Part shown: one piece after another, positions 25,287 through 37,792 of the stretch
Layout: every line of letters starts with the position of its first letter
How positions within the stretch are numbered: position 1 is the stretch's first letter
Source: Drosophila pseudoobscura
Taxonomy: Eukaryota > Arthropoda > Insecta > Diptera > Drosophilidae
DNA: 64,000 nucleotides
Assembly: GCF_009870125.1 (NCBI RefSeq)
Contig: NC_046680.1
Location: forward strand, 11,656,001 to 11,720,000
Direction: 5' to 3'
Translations under genes and position numbers: made by a program
Notes under the pieces: generated by a model
What the model was told of the DNA's origin: nothing
Databases searched by the model: none
What the model saw: the letters and a program-made list of their open reading frames with translations, nothing else

Positions 25287-28258
25287 ATTTGTGTATGCCA
25301 AAGTTGGTTAAATTTTCATTACTGACTTGCTGACAGCTGGCTCATTGCTATGGGGCTCCGGGGCATTCACTTCCATTTCCATCAGTACCGTGCATACCCG
25401 TGCATATGTATTTATGGACACATGGTCATATGTTTGTGCGCTCAGATTTGCCCTAATGACTTCCGAGGAAAGCCAAACACCCAAATGAGGCAGTCTGAGC
25501 AGCAGTTTGCTGCTGGCCGTGGATCTGGTTGCACAATTATGAACCGCCTGCCGCCACACAGACCCCTACTTATCCACCCACACACACTCTCCCACACACG
25601 CCACGGGGCGCATTAGTAATGCCCATTGCGGCATCTATTAGAGAACTCCTTGTTTATGTTCACTACGAAAGCCACGCTGAGAAAAGCAAACAGCCAGAGG
25701 CGGCTGCTGCTGTTGCTGCTGGTAGTCACCGCACCCCCCCACCCCGCTCTTAGCTACCCCCCCCCCCCCCCCACCGTACTCTGCCCGTGACATTTATTTC
25801 GGGGAAATACGAGCATGTGTGTGTGTGTGTGGATAAAGAAAAGGCAAGCAGCAGAAATTGTAGAAAATTATGCCCTCGCTTGAGCGGCAGGCGACTCGTT
25901 ATCCGGGCAAATCCTCACTCAATATGTTGTTCACTCAGGCACGCCCACGCGGTGCCATGCTCAGACATCCTCCCGGCTTTCTTTCCAGCCGAACATTTGA
26001 CATTTGACCCTCAAAAGGTGCGACAACAAGCTTGCAACATCGTCTGACGATGCCGATGACGATGAGTGTACAATAATTGTGACTGCAGGTGGAATAAAGA
26101 GTTAAAAACGGCTTTGATTTGAGACATAAAATATGGCAACGAACATTCGATCGAGGGCCAACCAAATCGAGGAATCCGCGGGGAGTTCCCAACCAAATTA
26201 GTGTTTGTAGCCGAGACTTTTTTAGCCCCCTTCACATTAATATACAAATGGAACTTCAAAAGAAAAGGAAATTCAGGACAAATTAAGGCCAAGGCGCGGG
26301 GTACGGGCTGTGGGCTGTGGCAGTCTGAGACAGCCACGCCCATCGACCGTACATATACGAGCACGGAAAATGCGAAATGCGACCGCACTTCAAAACCAGG
26401 CAAAGAAAGGCAAGAGTTTGGTTCCATTTTTAATATTTTTTATGTGCTTTCAAATGCTTGTTTTATGCAGCAGCAATTTCCAAAAAAAAAAGAAAAATTC
26501 AGAAAATTTAAAACACATCAAAGGAAAAGAGATCTTTGAAATGGGAAAAAGATGTTATTCGAATGAGAAGTACTGGTATTAAGTGTGCAAAGGTCACATT
26601 TAACAAATGTAATTCATTTGGCTGAAGCCACGCCCACTGCTCACTGCTGAGGGCGCAAATTGTTGCTGTCGGCACGAATTTGGGTCATTGGGGAAGCAGC
26701 TTTTAACTGTGTTAGTAGGGCATCTATCCATCCTGCGGCAGGGACCCCCGTAGTGCCACACACGTCACAGCACAGCCTTGTGACGTCACAAACGAACGCA
26801 CACCAACCCAAGCCGATTCCAAGTCCGAGTCCAAGCTAAAACAATTAACTGTATGCAGTATCGTAGCTCTCTCTTCACGACCTACTCTGCGTTTCTCTGC
26901 TCTGTTCTGCTCGCTCTTTTGCCAGCGAAAGAGCAATGCAGCGCAACGCAACGGAACACCCATACGCCCTGTTGCACACGGTGTGCATAGTACTCTATGT
27001 TGCGCATACGCGCTGATGTGGTGTCTAGTTAGCTTTTGGTTCACTCAACTCTCGTTAATTATTTATTTTTATTTATTTATTCGTTCATTACTCGTCTCGT
27101 GTATATAGTTTACATTTGAATTCGTTTCACTTTTCTAAAGTTAATAATTGTTTCGTTTCCATTCGGATTTCCCTTATTGCTTATTCGAATTGTAGACTTG
27201 TAGTTTTCGTGGTTGGGTTTATTTGTAGTATTTGATGTTCTTTATGTTTTTTGTTGTGCAATTGTATGTCGCGTTTATTGTTTATTGTTTAATTTGCTAA
27301 TGTTAATGTTTGTCGTTGCTTAAATTCATTCGGCAATAGAACCAGGGGGTCTCTTTGGGCTTGGGGTGCCTCTCTCCATCCATCCAGACATGCATCCATC
27401 TCGACCCGGGCCCACAAAAATCTATTACGAGTATTACACATAAATACAGTCAGTCTCAATTGGCCTTTAACGAATGACATTCACAATGGCATCGGTGTAA
27501 AAACAATTTTTGATGTGCGTCTCCTTTGCATAACTTGATTAAATACAATTAACTACCAACAAAATCTCCAAAGCAGGCAAAAATCAAAATCAACAATTTC
27601 CATCCCGGAATCAACGCATTTCGAACGCGACACTCTTCTCTGGGCTTTCTCTTGTACTCGTACGAATATTTATCTAGACCTGTGGTTCTATCTCATTCTA
27701 ATATATAATCTTCTACTTCTTTGGGTTTGATTATTAAATATGCATCTACATTTGCATCTGCATCTGCCCTAATCTGCGGCTTATAGGGTTTTCCTTGATT
27801 CTTATGTCCACACTGACTCTGATACTGATACTGATAACGATTCTGACTCTGATCTGACTCTGATTGTTAAAAGACTCTTCATAACTAGTGTAGCTTATGT
27901 GCCTTGAAGTCTGGCATCTCCTCCTGCATATATGTATGTTTGTATGTATTTATGTCTGTTTAATACTAGTACGTGTATTTCGTCGTTAACTTTCATTTAC
28001 TCTTAGATCCTATGAAGCTTTCTCTGTGATTTCTAGATTGATTTTGTCTTCGTTTCGTTTCAATTGGCTTGCAGATGCCACAGCGCCTAATTACAAGCTA
28101 CAAATGTATATTATATGTTAACCCAATGTTTCAGGACTGATGTCTCCATAAGCGCTCCTTAATTTCCTTGATCTCCTCCGCTGATTCTCATGTCCGCTTA
28201 GTTCTTAGGCCTAAACCTCGAGCGGCAGACTTGACCTGAGGCCGCCCAGCATGGGCAG
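25287..28258. other. Region between the secreted-peptide gene and Drep2-like CDS
   Basis: Probably includes a long 3' UTR of the Drep2-like gene. On the minus strand the sequence at about 27055-27085 gives several overlapping AATAAA/AAATAAAT motifs. It also holds a run of 16 C at 25757-25772 and a GT repeat at about 25816-25830. No further gene is supported. Confidence 0.5.
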
Positions 28259-31200
28259 TCAGATGTCTCCACCGGCATTCCCGTTCGCATTGGCATTGGC
28301 ATTGGCATTAGCCTCGTTGGCCGCCGCCTCCACCGAGGAGAGCGAACCGTTGCCCGTGGCCATGCAGGTGCTGCTGGCCTCGCCCACAGTAATGGTTATC
28401 GTCGTGTTCTGATTGTCGCACTGCACCACCTCGATGGTGCGCGTGTTGCTGGCCGATGTGGCCGTCACCTGTCCGCTCTCCGCCTCGTTCAGCTGGCGTC
28501 CGATCTCGCGGTCGATGGCCTCGGCATCTTCCGGATAGCGTTCCAAACAGAAGATGGCTCCGGCCTTGAGCAGCTTCAGCAAATTCAGACGATCCTCGGC
28601 ATTGCGCTTGGCGCACAGCGGTCTGGCGGAAATAATGACAAAGATTCGACTTGGCTATAAATCTGAACATATTGTGGGAACAATTTTGTTGTACCGACCT
28701 GCCCGCGTCCTTTAGCTGCTCCATAAACTCTTTTCCGGTGATGTCCACCAACGAATTGGGATCCATGTTGGACAACGAGTCCAGATCCGCATCGTTCATC
28801 ACGGACACGTTGCAGAGATTGTTCTGCAGCTGTCCGACCAGCTGCCGGATGCGTGCCGCCGACTCCGAGTGGTTGGCATCGGTGGTGTCGCCTCCGTCAC
28901 AGCTTCCACCGACTCCTCCGCCTACTCCTCCTGAAGAGATGTCGCCGTTGCCAGTCACGGTCTCGCTGCCATGCGGCGTCGTTATGGTCACGTAGTGCGT
29001 GGGCTGTAACCGGAAAACAAACAAACAAGGCAAGCATATTATTACGCATCACTTCTTCCGTCACAAAACACAGTTTGTGGACATTTATCCAATTAGGACA
29101 CTCACATCGATCCAGTGCTCGCCGGGGAAGACAGCCACCAGCTCCGTGTTCTCGTCGAGCGTGCGAAAGTACTCCTCGTCGTCGATTTCGGTGCCATCCG
29201 AGTCCAGGTGGATGGTGGGCACGTGGTCACACTTGCCGAACTTCTCCGCCACCTTGTCCCGTATCTCCTCCAGGCTGGCGGCGCACACGGCCTTCTTAAT
29301 GTTTCGCGTTACGTCCTTGACCTGGCCGCCACGAGGCAGTAAACAAACAGTAAACAGGAGAAGGCCGAAACGAACGGGAAAAGGAAAAGGGAATAATTGC
29401 ATGTTTTTACAGTTACATATGGCCATAATGAATATTACATTGATGCCAGGAAAAGTAACAGATGTGTCCCGCCATTCGAACAGGCCAATGAAATATTTAA
29501 GCGGGTCCAAGAGGCGGGACAGCACCCAAAGCACACAACAGACACAAAAACAGAAAAGACAGGAAACGGAAAACGGAAAACGGGCCCCCTCCACAGATAC
29601 CGGAAGGAAGCGGGGTAAAAAAATATCTCAATTGCCAAGCCGATTACTAGAAAGTACTTTTCAATCGGCGGCACTTTCAGTTAATTGCTTTTCCCTCACA
29701 AAGGAAGGTACTCCCCAGCGAGGGGGGGGGGGGGCTGAGGGACCCTTTTTACTCTCCAATTACTCTAGTCTCCGCGAGGAGGACCACTCTCCCTCCTGGT
29801 AGAGGCGGGTAGAACAGGAATAAATAAGCATGATATGACGCAAACGTTAATTGAGACTCGTGGCAGAAAGAACTGTATAGAAAGAACTTTGACATTCGTC
29901 AGTTTAAGCGGAAATTCAGAGCTTAGCTTTAGTTTCGAACGGTATATAGGGGAGGAAGGATGGGGGGTTGGGAGTTTGTTTGCGTGCTCCTGCTGCTGCG
30001 GAGAATCATCTCGAACCCAGTTTGACATGCACTTCTCTCGGGCTGCGGCACAAATATTTACCCGTTTATGCGGCACCTCCTCTTGTGCCTCCTTGGAGCT
30101 CTGCCACTACTTTCTTTTTGTGACAAGTTATGCCTGTCAGCAGTTTAGCGTTGCATGCCTCATGCTTCATGCTGTATGCTTAGGCGCTGGTGGAGACGGA
30201 GGGGGAGACGGCGGGCAAATGCCATGGGCGAGTGCTCGGCGCAAGGACAACATGCCTCCACCAGGCTCCATTAAACTTGCATGCACCTTAAATGGTGCCT
30301 CAGCGCTAAGGTTAAAAGGAACATAAATTAGACCTGGCCAACAGATCTGAGGCAGCGTGCATTCCGCAATTTATCGTCCCAAAAACGTTGAGGAGCGTGC
30401 AAGAGCTCCTCTGAGTCGTTCATAAATGTCAGAGCAATCGCGTTGCCCAATGAAATTTTCTATTTCAGCTAACATTTACCCATTTCCCGGCCGTCCGCCA
30501 TTGCAGCCAACTTTTTCGCATCGCCAGTGTCAAATATTAATCACATCATACTTTGACTGAAAAACTTTGCCACATTGAAAACTTTCCCGAATGCCGCCCC
30601 CAAAAGCAGCAGATATGTATTGTATGTCTTTCAAAGATGTGGGGAGCTCTTCTAGAAGCGAAAATATAATTGAGTTGTTTGTTTTGAAATGAAACTTTCG
30701 AAAAGTTGAGATTTTCTCTTTCGTGCTACTTAATTAAAATTTTTGGCAGCACAAATGTATTATATGGTATTTGCCGAATTTCCAACTAAACTAATGGAAA
30801 AAAAGCCACAGAAAAGCAAGCAATTAACGGGGGAATAAATTCCATAGAAATTTGGTAGATGTCTTTTTTGTTTTAGCCTGACAGGCTTCCAAACAAAGTT
30901 GTACGGATTCTGCATGTGGCATTAGCCTGATGGCCCTTCAATCACAACCAGCTCAAACTGCTCAACTATCGGGGGATCCCCATAAAGGCAGCCCCGTCGC
31001 CTACATGTCTGGGACTCTGTGGCACAGCAGAGGCTTCACTTCCCAGTCACCTGCCTCATCTTGGACCGGATCCACAAGTCGCCCTTTAAATATTTGATGG
31101 GCGTAGGCCGCAGATATTCACGGCCCCGGGGAAATTATGCTTTAGTACAGCCTTAAATTGCTTTCCAACTATGACTTGACATGGAATTATGTAAATTGTT

Positions 31201-32042
31201 TAATAAATTATTTAAGCCAGGGGGCTGAATAGGCGGTGGGCGTGGCCCTGTGCTAATTACAGAGACATGTCGGGATGAAAAGTTTCCCTTTTTAATGGCA
31301 TTTTCATGGCTGTCTGGGCATGCGACAGGACTGTTAAGCCGATTTGTGCTTGGCGGTTTTTGAATTAATTATTTTCATAAGCTGCGGAATTTCAATGGAT
31401 CTGATCTGGCAGGAATGGAGCCCTGGAAGTGCGGTCAGAAGGAAAGATTCTCTATGTCTCTGCTTCTGACAGACAGTTGAAATTGCGCTGCGGCTTTTGG
31501 ATTTTTAAAGTTTTCTCTGTGTTGCAAGTTGCATATACTGCGTGTGGTTTTTACCGGGAGGAGCGGAGGCAGGGATTGTGCTCTTTACACAGCAAATAAA
31601 CAAATTAGTCGGGAACAAAGATCCCAGCCCCCAGACGGGTGGCAAACACAAACAATTGCACAAGCAAAGCCAAGCAAAGGCAAACAAAAACACAGAGGTG
31701 GGAATTGGTGTCAAGTTTCTGCCTTTCGAAGAGAGCACATTACTGAGCTTTCGCCTCTCTTTATGCTGGCACAGCTTTTACACTCTCTTCATTGCCTTAC
31801 AACCAAAAGTTCACCCAGTTTCCATAAAAAAAAGGAACAAATAAAACCCAAACGCAGCACGCGGCCAACACAACAACAACAGCGAGGCACAACGCCCAAA
31901 AAAGGGCATGGCCAGCTCGGCCAGGCGTCGCTTTGTTTGCCTTCTGGCCTTTGTGTGATTATAAAAATATAATGAGCTCCTTCTAAAAACTCACTTTGAA
32001 TGGCTTTTTCGAGCTCGTTGTTGTTTCCATGGCGTTGGGCAT
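28259..32042 (-). CDS. Drep2: CIDE-N domain protein, Drep2-like, 310 aa
   Basis: Coding exons on the minus strand: 32042-31995, 29321-29106, 29003-28699, 28622-28259. The first coding exon is only 16 codons and ends ...SSKKPFK|GTGAGT. Exon 2 resumes VKDVTRNIKK, completing a CIDE-N domain with DGTEIDDEEYF and AVFPGEHW. Exons 3-4 hold a Gly-rich linker, the SNMDPNSLVDITGKEF block and a helical C-terminal region (RLNLLKLLKAGA) ending in a low-complexity Asn-Ala tail. Introns 1 and 2 match the Drep3-like gene in position and phase (0), which shows tandem duplication. D. melanogaster Drep2 is known as a synaptic protein linked to learning. Here that role is inferred by homology only. A TATA box 0.3 kb upstream of the ATG suggests a focused promoter. 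Confidence 0.87.
29322..31994 (-). other. Intron 1 of the Drep2-like gene
   Basis: A 2.7 kb phase-0 intron. It contains a run of 13 G at 29722-29734. Open frames inside (29397-30326, 31529-31972) show no domain and include simple-sequence stretches. Confidence 0.7.
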
Positions 32043-32294
32043 TGTTTCAATTCACTTCTGAGACTTATCTTTATCTAAAACTTTAAATTATGCTCGCTGC
32101 AAGCGTATAGTATCTTCTACACAGCATACATCATTCACTATTCCCCGATCTGTTACTAATTGTTACACTGACACACCCGCACCACACTAACAATGTTTGA
32201 CTTTTGAATTCCTTTAGAAGTTGCACTTGAAGTGAGAATAAGTTCACTTTTCTTAGCTGAGTTCTTTGTGCGACGTGCAGAGAGCGCCGGTTTC

Positions 32295-32340
32295 GACTCA
32301 GCTTCTGGCAACGCCAGGCGCCTGCTTTTATAGCCCATCC
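32295..32340 (-). promoter_or_regulatory. TATA promoter of the Drep2-like gene
   Basis: On the minus strand GGGCTATAAAAGCAGG places a consensus TATAAAAG at 32332-32325. The expected start site is about 30 bases downstream, near 32300, leaving a 5' UTR of about 260 bases before the ATG at 32042. No experimental start site is known here. Confidence 0.5.
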
Positions 32341-34047
32341 TATAGGGTAGTGCAGGTCTTTTAACTGGAAAAAAGCTAGGAATTAATCCAGTACAAAAGT
32401 GGCTTCTGAACGCAGGCTGAAGTGGCGAACTATACAACCTAAAATGCAGCCGTCCCATAGTTTCATTATACATCTATATCATATTGGTGAGGCTTGCATG
32501 TTTTTACTTATATAACTAAGTCAAGTGTTTTTGAAAATCGGATACCTACGAGTATATTTTCAATAGGAAGGATGAATCTGCAAGGTTATCAAAGGCTATC
32601 CTTTCTTTTTTTAGTTTTAAAACAAAATTCTATTAAATTACTAGAAACAAGCTTGCGGAATTTGAATTCTAGCCCCGCAGAATCGGCATCACTGAAAGGT
32701 AAAAGAGAGAATGTCAATGTAGAGCTTACAAAAGAGCACGAAAATTGAGAGAAAGAGAGAGAGAGAGCGAGAGAAGTCCCAAGCTTACTATGTTATCAGC
32801 AGAGCGCTGTTATCAGGTAAGGATGAAATTTAGCTGGAATTTACTTGATTCAACATTTGTGGGCATTAAATAGGAGTACAAAGCAAAGCTAATCCCCGCA
32901 CTGATTCGTATCCCACTCAGAAGGTGGATCAAAGGTGTATAGAGACAACCATGGGCCATTTCATCAGTGCCATCATCCATCCCCACCTTTGACCATCCAT
33001 CGTACCTCCCCAGCAGGACAGTTAAACAGCACTTAACTTTCCGCCCAAGTGGCCAACACCCATTTAAATCTATAATATCTATACACACTCACAGACACAC
33101 AGAAATCGCCTCCCCAGACCCCTTGTTGCTGGGGAGCAAACAGCAAACTTTTTGACAAATAGCCAAAAGACCTGAAAGGAAAACCGAAGCGAAGCCGGAA
33201 GGTGGCCCCAGATTGAGTTGAGTTGAGTTGCGCTGGAACCTGAATGGAAGGAATTGTATGGCCTGGTATGGATAGACGGTGGGCTGGGCGATGGGGTGGG
33301 GTGCTGGCGGCAGCCTTAAATTGTCATCATTGTGCGCCCCATTGGCTGCTGTTGCTTTTGCTACTGTTGCTGGCAGCCCCTTGTTGCAGTCCTGTCATTG
33401 CACTGCCTCCAACACAGGAACAACAGCAGCAACAACAGCATCTGTGGCAGTCACTCTGAGTGGCGGATTGGGGGCCTGGCAGGTGGCTTTGACTATTTCG
33501 AGCGCAAGTCACTTGAAATGACGCACAAGGACATTGCCTTGTGTGGGTGTTATGTGCCGAGTCACGTGCCCCGGACAGTGCATTGACCACTGGGAGACGT
33601 TGACTCGAGTTCCTTTCTGGGTTGAGGCTTTCATTCACAGTCAGGTGACACAAAAGAAGGCGAGTAAATCACTGTACAACCAAAGTAAGAAGCCCCTTGA
33701 ATGCAGCTTCTTTAAACAGCCAATATGGGAGGAACAACACCAACAAAATCCACATTAATTATCAATTAAGCAGGACTAAAAAGGGATAACAGAAGCAATT
33801 AAAAGCTGCTAAGCTGATGTTAGCTACCAGCTCTGCTAAGCAAACGGACTCCTTGGTTCCGCTCCTTCGTTGGGGGGTGACAGGACCTTCATGAATATGT
33901 AAAACTGTACGCAAATGCGAAAGTAAAGCAACTAAAGTGAACCGCCTGGGGGCAGTCCAGTCCTTGGTGACAGCCATAAACATTTATCAAGCCAGGATTC
34001 TAGACCGAGCAAACACTGCAATTGGTAGATTACAGAAAGGCAAACAT
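32341..34047. other. Intergenic DNA between the Drep2-like gene and RpIII128
   Basis: Holds a short GA-rich run (about 32745-32775) and no supported gene. The CAG/CAA-rich frame near 33420-33450 is a short poly-Gln-like simple repeat. It separates the 5' end of the Drep2-like gene from the 3' end of RpIII128. Confidence 0.5.
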
Positions 34048-34053
34048 TTTATT
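34048..34053 (-). terminator. Poly(A) signal of RpIII128
   Basis: AATAAA on the minus strand, about 22 bases after the RpIII128 stop codon. Confidence 0.6.
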
Positions 34054-34074
34054 TTAAAATACGAGGTCCATCCA

Positions 34075-37000
34075 TTAATAGTCCTCCAGGATCATTTTGG
34101 GTACAACATTCATGCTGGTCAGCTCCTGGAAGAGCAGCTTGCAAGCATACGGCATGGATATCTTCGAGACGTGAGCCGACGACTGGCAGAAGTGGCACCA
34201 GGAGCAGTAGGCCAGGCGGCCACAGGTGCGACACACATCCACCTCAAAGGCATCGGAGGAAATCATCAGACGCTCCATAATCAGCATACTGGCGCCGTAC
34301 GAGATGAGACAGTCGCGCTCCATTTCGCCCAGGCGCAGGCCTCCCTCCCGACTCCGGCCTTGGGTGGGCTGGCGTGTGAGCACGGCCTTGGGACCCCGCG
34401 CCCTGGCGTGCATTTTGTCCTGGACCATGTGCTTCAGCTTCTGATAGTAGACCGGGCCGGAGTAGATGTATGCCTGCAAGGGAGCTCCAGTGATTCCCGA
34501 GTAGAAGAAGTCCTTGCCCATGTAATTGAAGCCATGGCGCTCCAACTCCGCCTGAATGTCGCCCACCTTTGAGCCACCAAAGGCCGTGCCGTAGTGGAAT
34601 TTGCCCTCGAGAACACCAGCCTTGCCGCCGAGCAGCTCTAGAGTCTTACCCACTGTCATACGGGAGGGGAAACCGTGGGGATTCATGATCATGTCCGGAC
34701 AGATGCCAGAATCATTGTAAGGCATGTCCTCCTGGTCCACAATGAGCCCTGTGACACCCTTCTGACCGTGCCGCGAGCTGAACTTGTCCCCAATCTCCGG
34801 GATACGCGTCTGGCGCAGAAGGATCTTGATGAGGAAGTCCTCTTCCGAGTTGGCAGAGACCATCACACGCTCCACATAGCTGGGCTCGGGCCCCTTGTAG
34901 CTGATGGGCACCGCTGTGTAGGGGACCTGAGTCGATTGGCCCTCCAGTGGATTGAGCGACGTCACCGCCGGCATCTCCTTATTAATCATAATCTGCTTGT
35001 TTAGTATCTGCTCGCCCGGTGCCACAATGCCATCCGTGTCTAAAACATCGTGCTTAAATATCACCTTGTTGGTGAGGGCATCTTTCACGGGACCCATAAT
35101 CCTGTCAAAGGTCTGGTTGGCATAACGCTTCACCGTGCACTTGGAGTTCTTGTAGACCAGGCAGCGCCCGTACCCGCGATCTATGGAGGCCTTGTTCAGG
35201 ATCAAGGCATCCTCGATGTCGTAACCCGAAAAGCTCATCACGGCCACAGTGGCGTTCTGTCCGGCCGGCAATTTGTCAAAGTTTGTCAGCTCTATGGTTT
35301 TGGTCTTGACCATTGGTGCCTGGGGATAGACCAGGTTGTACATCAGCGAGTCGATGCGGTTCTTTTGATTGTAGCCAATCATGCCCATGGCTTGCTTGCC
35401 CATGGCGCATTGATAGGTGTTCCTGGGGCTTTGGTTGTGATGCGGATAGGGGACGAGGCCCGCACACACCCCCAGCAGCGTGAATGGTTCAATTTCCAGG
35501 TGCGTGGTGCCCTCCTCTATGTGCTCCTCGTTCCACGCAATAAACGAATCGTTCTCCTCGTTCACATCTAAGTACTCGATGAGTCCATCCAAGAGGAAAT
35601 CGTCAAACTTTCGCACGCCCCTCTCCAGCTCGTCTAGATGGAATTGTTTGACCCTCGGGCGGCGCTTCTCAACAATTATATAGGGACGGCACAGGCGCCC
35701 GCCATCGGTATGTATATAGATGCACCGCTGGGTGTAGGATGTGTGCACGGACACAAAGCTGCCCATGCGACCCTTTCTGCGCATGTAGCGAAGATTCCGC
35801 ACCAGATGCTTGTGATTCAGCGTGAGACCGAGGACATTGCCGTTGATGAACACCAAGAAGACATTGGGATTGTTGATGGGATTGCCGCTCACTTCCCGTA
35901 TGTCTTCCACACCGGCGTTGAATGCCAAAATCATCACCGGACGCTCCTCCACCTCCGTCGTGATGTGCGTCATCAGAGCCAGATTCTTGACCAAGCCACA
36001 GGCCTCTCCCTCGGGCGTATCCGATGGACAGAGCATGCCCCACTGACTGGGCTGCAACGACCTGGGACCCGATACCTTCCTTGTCTTCTCGAACTGCGAG
36101 TTCACTCGCGTCATCATGCCCAGAGCGGAGATATAGCTGAGGCGGGAGAGCACCTGCGTTACGCCAGCTCGCTCCATTTTGAATCGTTTGATGGTCCAGT
36201 TGCCCGAACTGATGGCCGACTCCAGGCCGGCGGTAATCTGTGCCGCTCTCATATGCTTCACCACATCGAACTGCGCAGCCTTCACTTTGGGTATGTTCTT
36301 GTCCGCGATCATTTTAAGCTCCCAGTTCATGCGCTTGAACAGATCCTCGAACATGAGGGAGATGAGTGAGCCAGCCAATTCCAAACGCTTGTTGCCATAA
36401 TAGTCCCGATCGTCGAAGAGCGTCTTGTCCAGCTCTGCGGACATCACACGTCGCACCATCATGGAAACGTAGATGGCCTTCATTTGGAAGTTGAAGTTAT
36501 CCACTGGAACGTGCGCAAGAATGGTGGTGAGCAGCAGATCACGTGCCTCTTCTGCGGGTGTCTTTGTGGTGGCGCTTTGGAAGCGCTTCACTACTAATTT
36601 GGAGCCTGAAGAGTGTGCAAATTAGACGGCTAGTTTCGAAGTTAACAATAAGCTCTCACCCATGTAGTCCAGAGCCCGCTGCTGTGTAAACACCTTTAAG
36701 TTGAAGGCCTCCAGCAAGGAGGCACCAAACCGATTCTGCGACTTTGTGTCTATGCCAATGTGTGCCATAATCTCCTGGTCGGAGACAATGCCCAACGCCT
36801 TGAATATGACCACAATTGGTATATCGTCCGTCATGGAGTTGTGCTTCATGTAATAGCGTCCGTGCTTGCTCAGCACCAGAGTTCGGGACTTCTTCTCGTG
36901 GGTGGAGGAAGTCACCTGGCACTGGACTACGCCATTGAAGTCCTCGGTTAGCATTTTGTTCCACGACAACTGCTCCTGGATGAGTATCACCTTCTCCTGA

Positions 37001-37545
37001 CCACGCACCACAAAGTAGCCGCCAGGATCCAGTGGACACTCGTTCAGTTTGGATAATTCAAACTCGGACTTTCCAGTCAGCACGCAATTGGAACACCTTA
37101 ACATGAGAGGCATCCTGCCGATGAGCAGGTTGTTCCTCTTGATGCGCTGCGTCCCGCGAGTGTACTCAATGTCCACGGTAATGGGGGACGAGTAAGTGGT
37201 GTCCCTCAGGCGGCACTCATGCGGCGTGGTCGCCTTGGTTATGTTATAGCCATCATCGATGTCGGGCTTGCCCACCCGCACATCCAAGTACTTGAGGTAA
37301 AAGAGGGGGTCGGCGCCGCTGGTGACGAGCTCGTTGGCACGCACTATCTTCTTGATGTCCACATTGATGAAGTGGTTGAAGGAATCAATGTGCTGCCTGA
37401 CGAGGCCCTTCACCTGTAGAAATGCCGGCAGCAATTTCCACTTCTCCTCCAGCGGCTTGATGGGTGTGGCCCATTCCTTGCTGTCGCCTGGGTCCCAGAT
37501 ATTGGCCTCGATATGGGCGTCGCCTTTCTTTAGCTCCACCATCAA
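34075..37545 (-). CDS. RpIII128: RNA polymerase III second-largest subunit (RPC2/POLR3B), 1138 aa
   Basis: Two coding exons on the minus strand: 37545-36660 and 36605-34075, joined by a 54-base phase-1 intron. The product is the beta-like catalytic subunit of RNA polymerase III, which makes tRNA, 5S and other small RNAs in the nucleus. The chain is collinear with POLR3B over its full length. Visible landmarks are the lobe/protrusion N-terminus ([15 protein letters not shown]), [19 protein letters not shown] in the fork region, [12 protein letters not shown], the active-centre switch motif SRHGQKG at 906-912, and [11 protein letters not shown] near the end. A C-terminal zinc site has cysteines at about 1087, 1090, 1099 and 1102. 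The length equals that expected for the family. 128up lies 248 bases upstream in the same orientation, as in D. melanogaster. Confidence 0.97.
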
Positions 37546-37733
37546 TGCGATTCAGATTAGTTTTATTTCGTAAAAATAAATAACAAAACGGCATGCACGG
37601 TTCAAGTGTTGGTAAACGCGATTTAGAACCACATGCGCTTAACAGCCCACCTATCGCACGGACTTAGCAGAGCCATGTTAAGTTGGCTCGAAAATCAAAT
37701 GGAAAAAGTCAATAGATTACAGCGTACTCGTTT

Positions 37734-37739
37734 TTTATT
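37734..37739 (-). terminator. Poly(A) signal of 128up
   Basis: AATAAA on the minus strand about 54 bases after the 128up stop. It leaves under 200 bases for the RpIII128 5' UTR and promoter. Confidence 0.55.
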
Positions 37740-37792
37740 TTCAAATGCAAAACTGCAATCAAACATAATCAAAATGTAATAAACACGAAGCT

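Noticed and set aside
25757-25772. Run of 16 C
   Set aside because: Simple homopolymer, possibly length-uncertain in sequencing. No functional inference made.
28999-29802. 267-codon plus-strand frame across Drep2 exon 2
   Set aside because: Antisense shadow of the CIDE-N exon plus purine-rich intron sequence.
35050-36369. Long plus-strand open frames opposite RpIII128
   Set aside because: Shadow frames created by the GC-rich codons of the real minus-strand gene. Their proteins show no family features.
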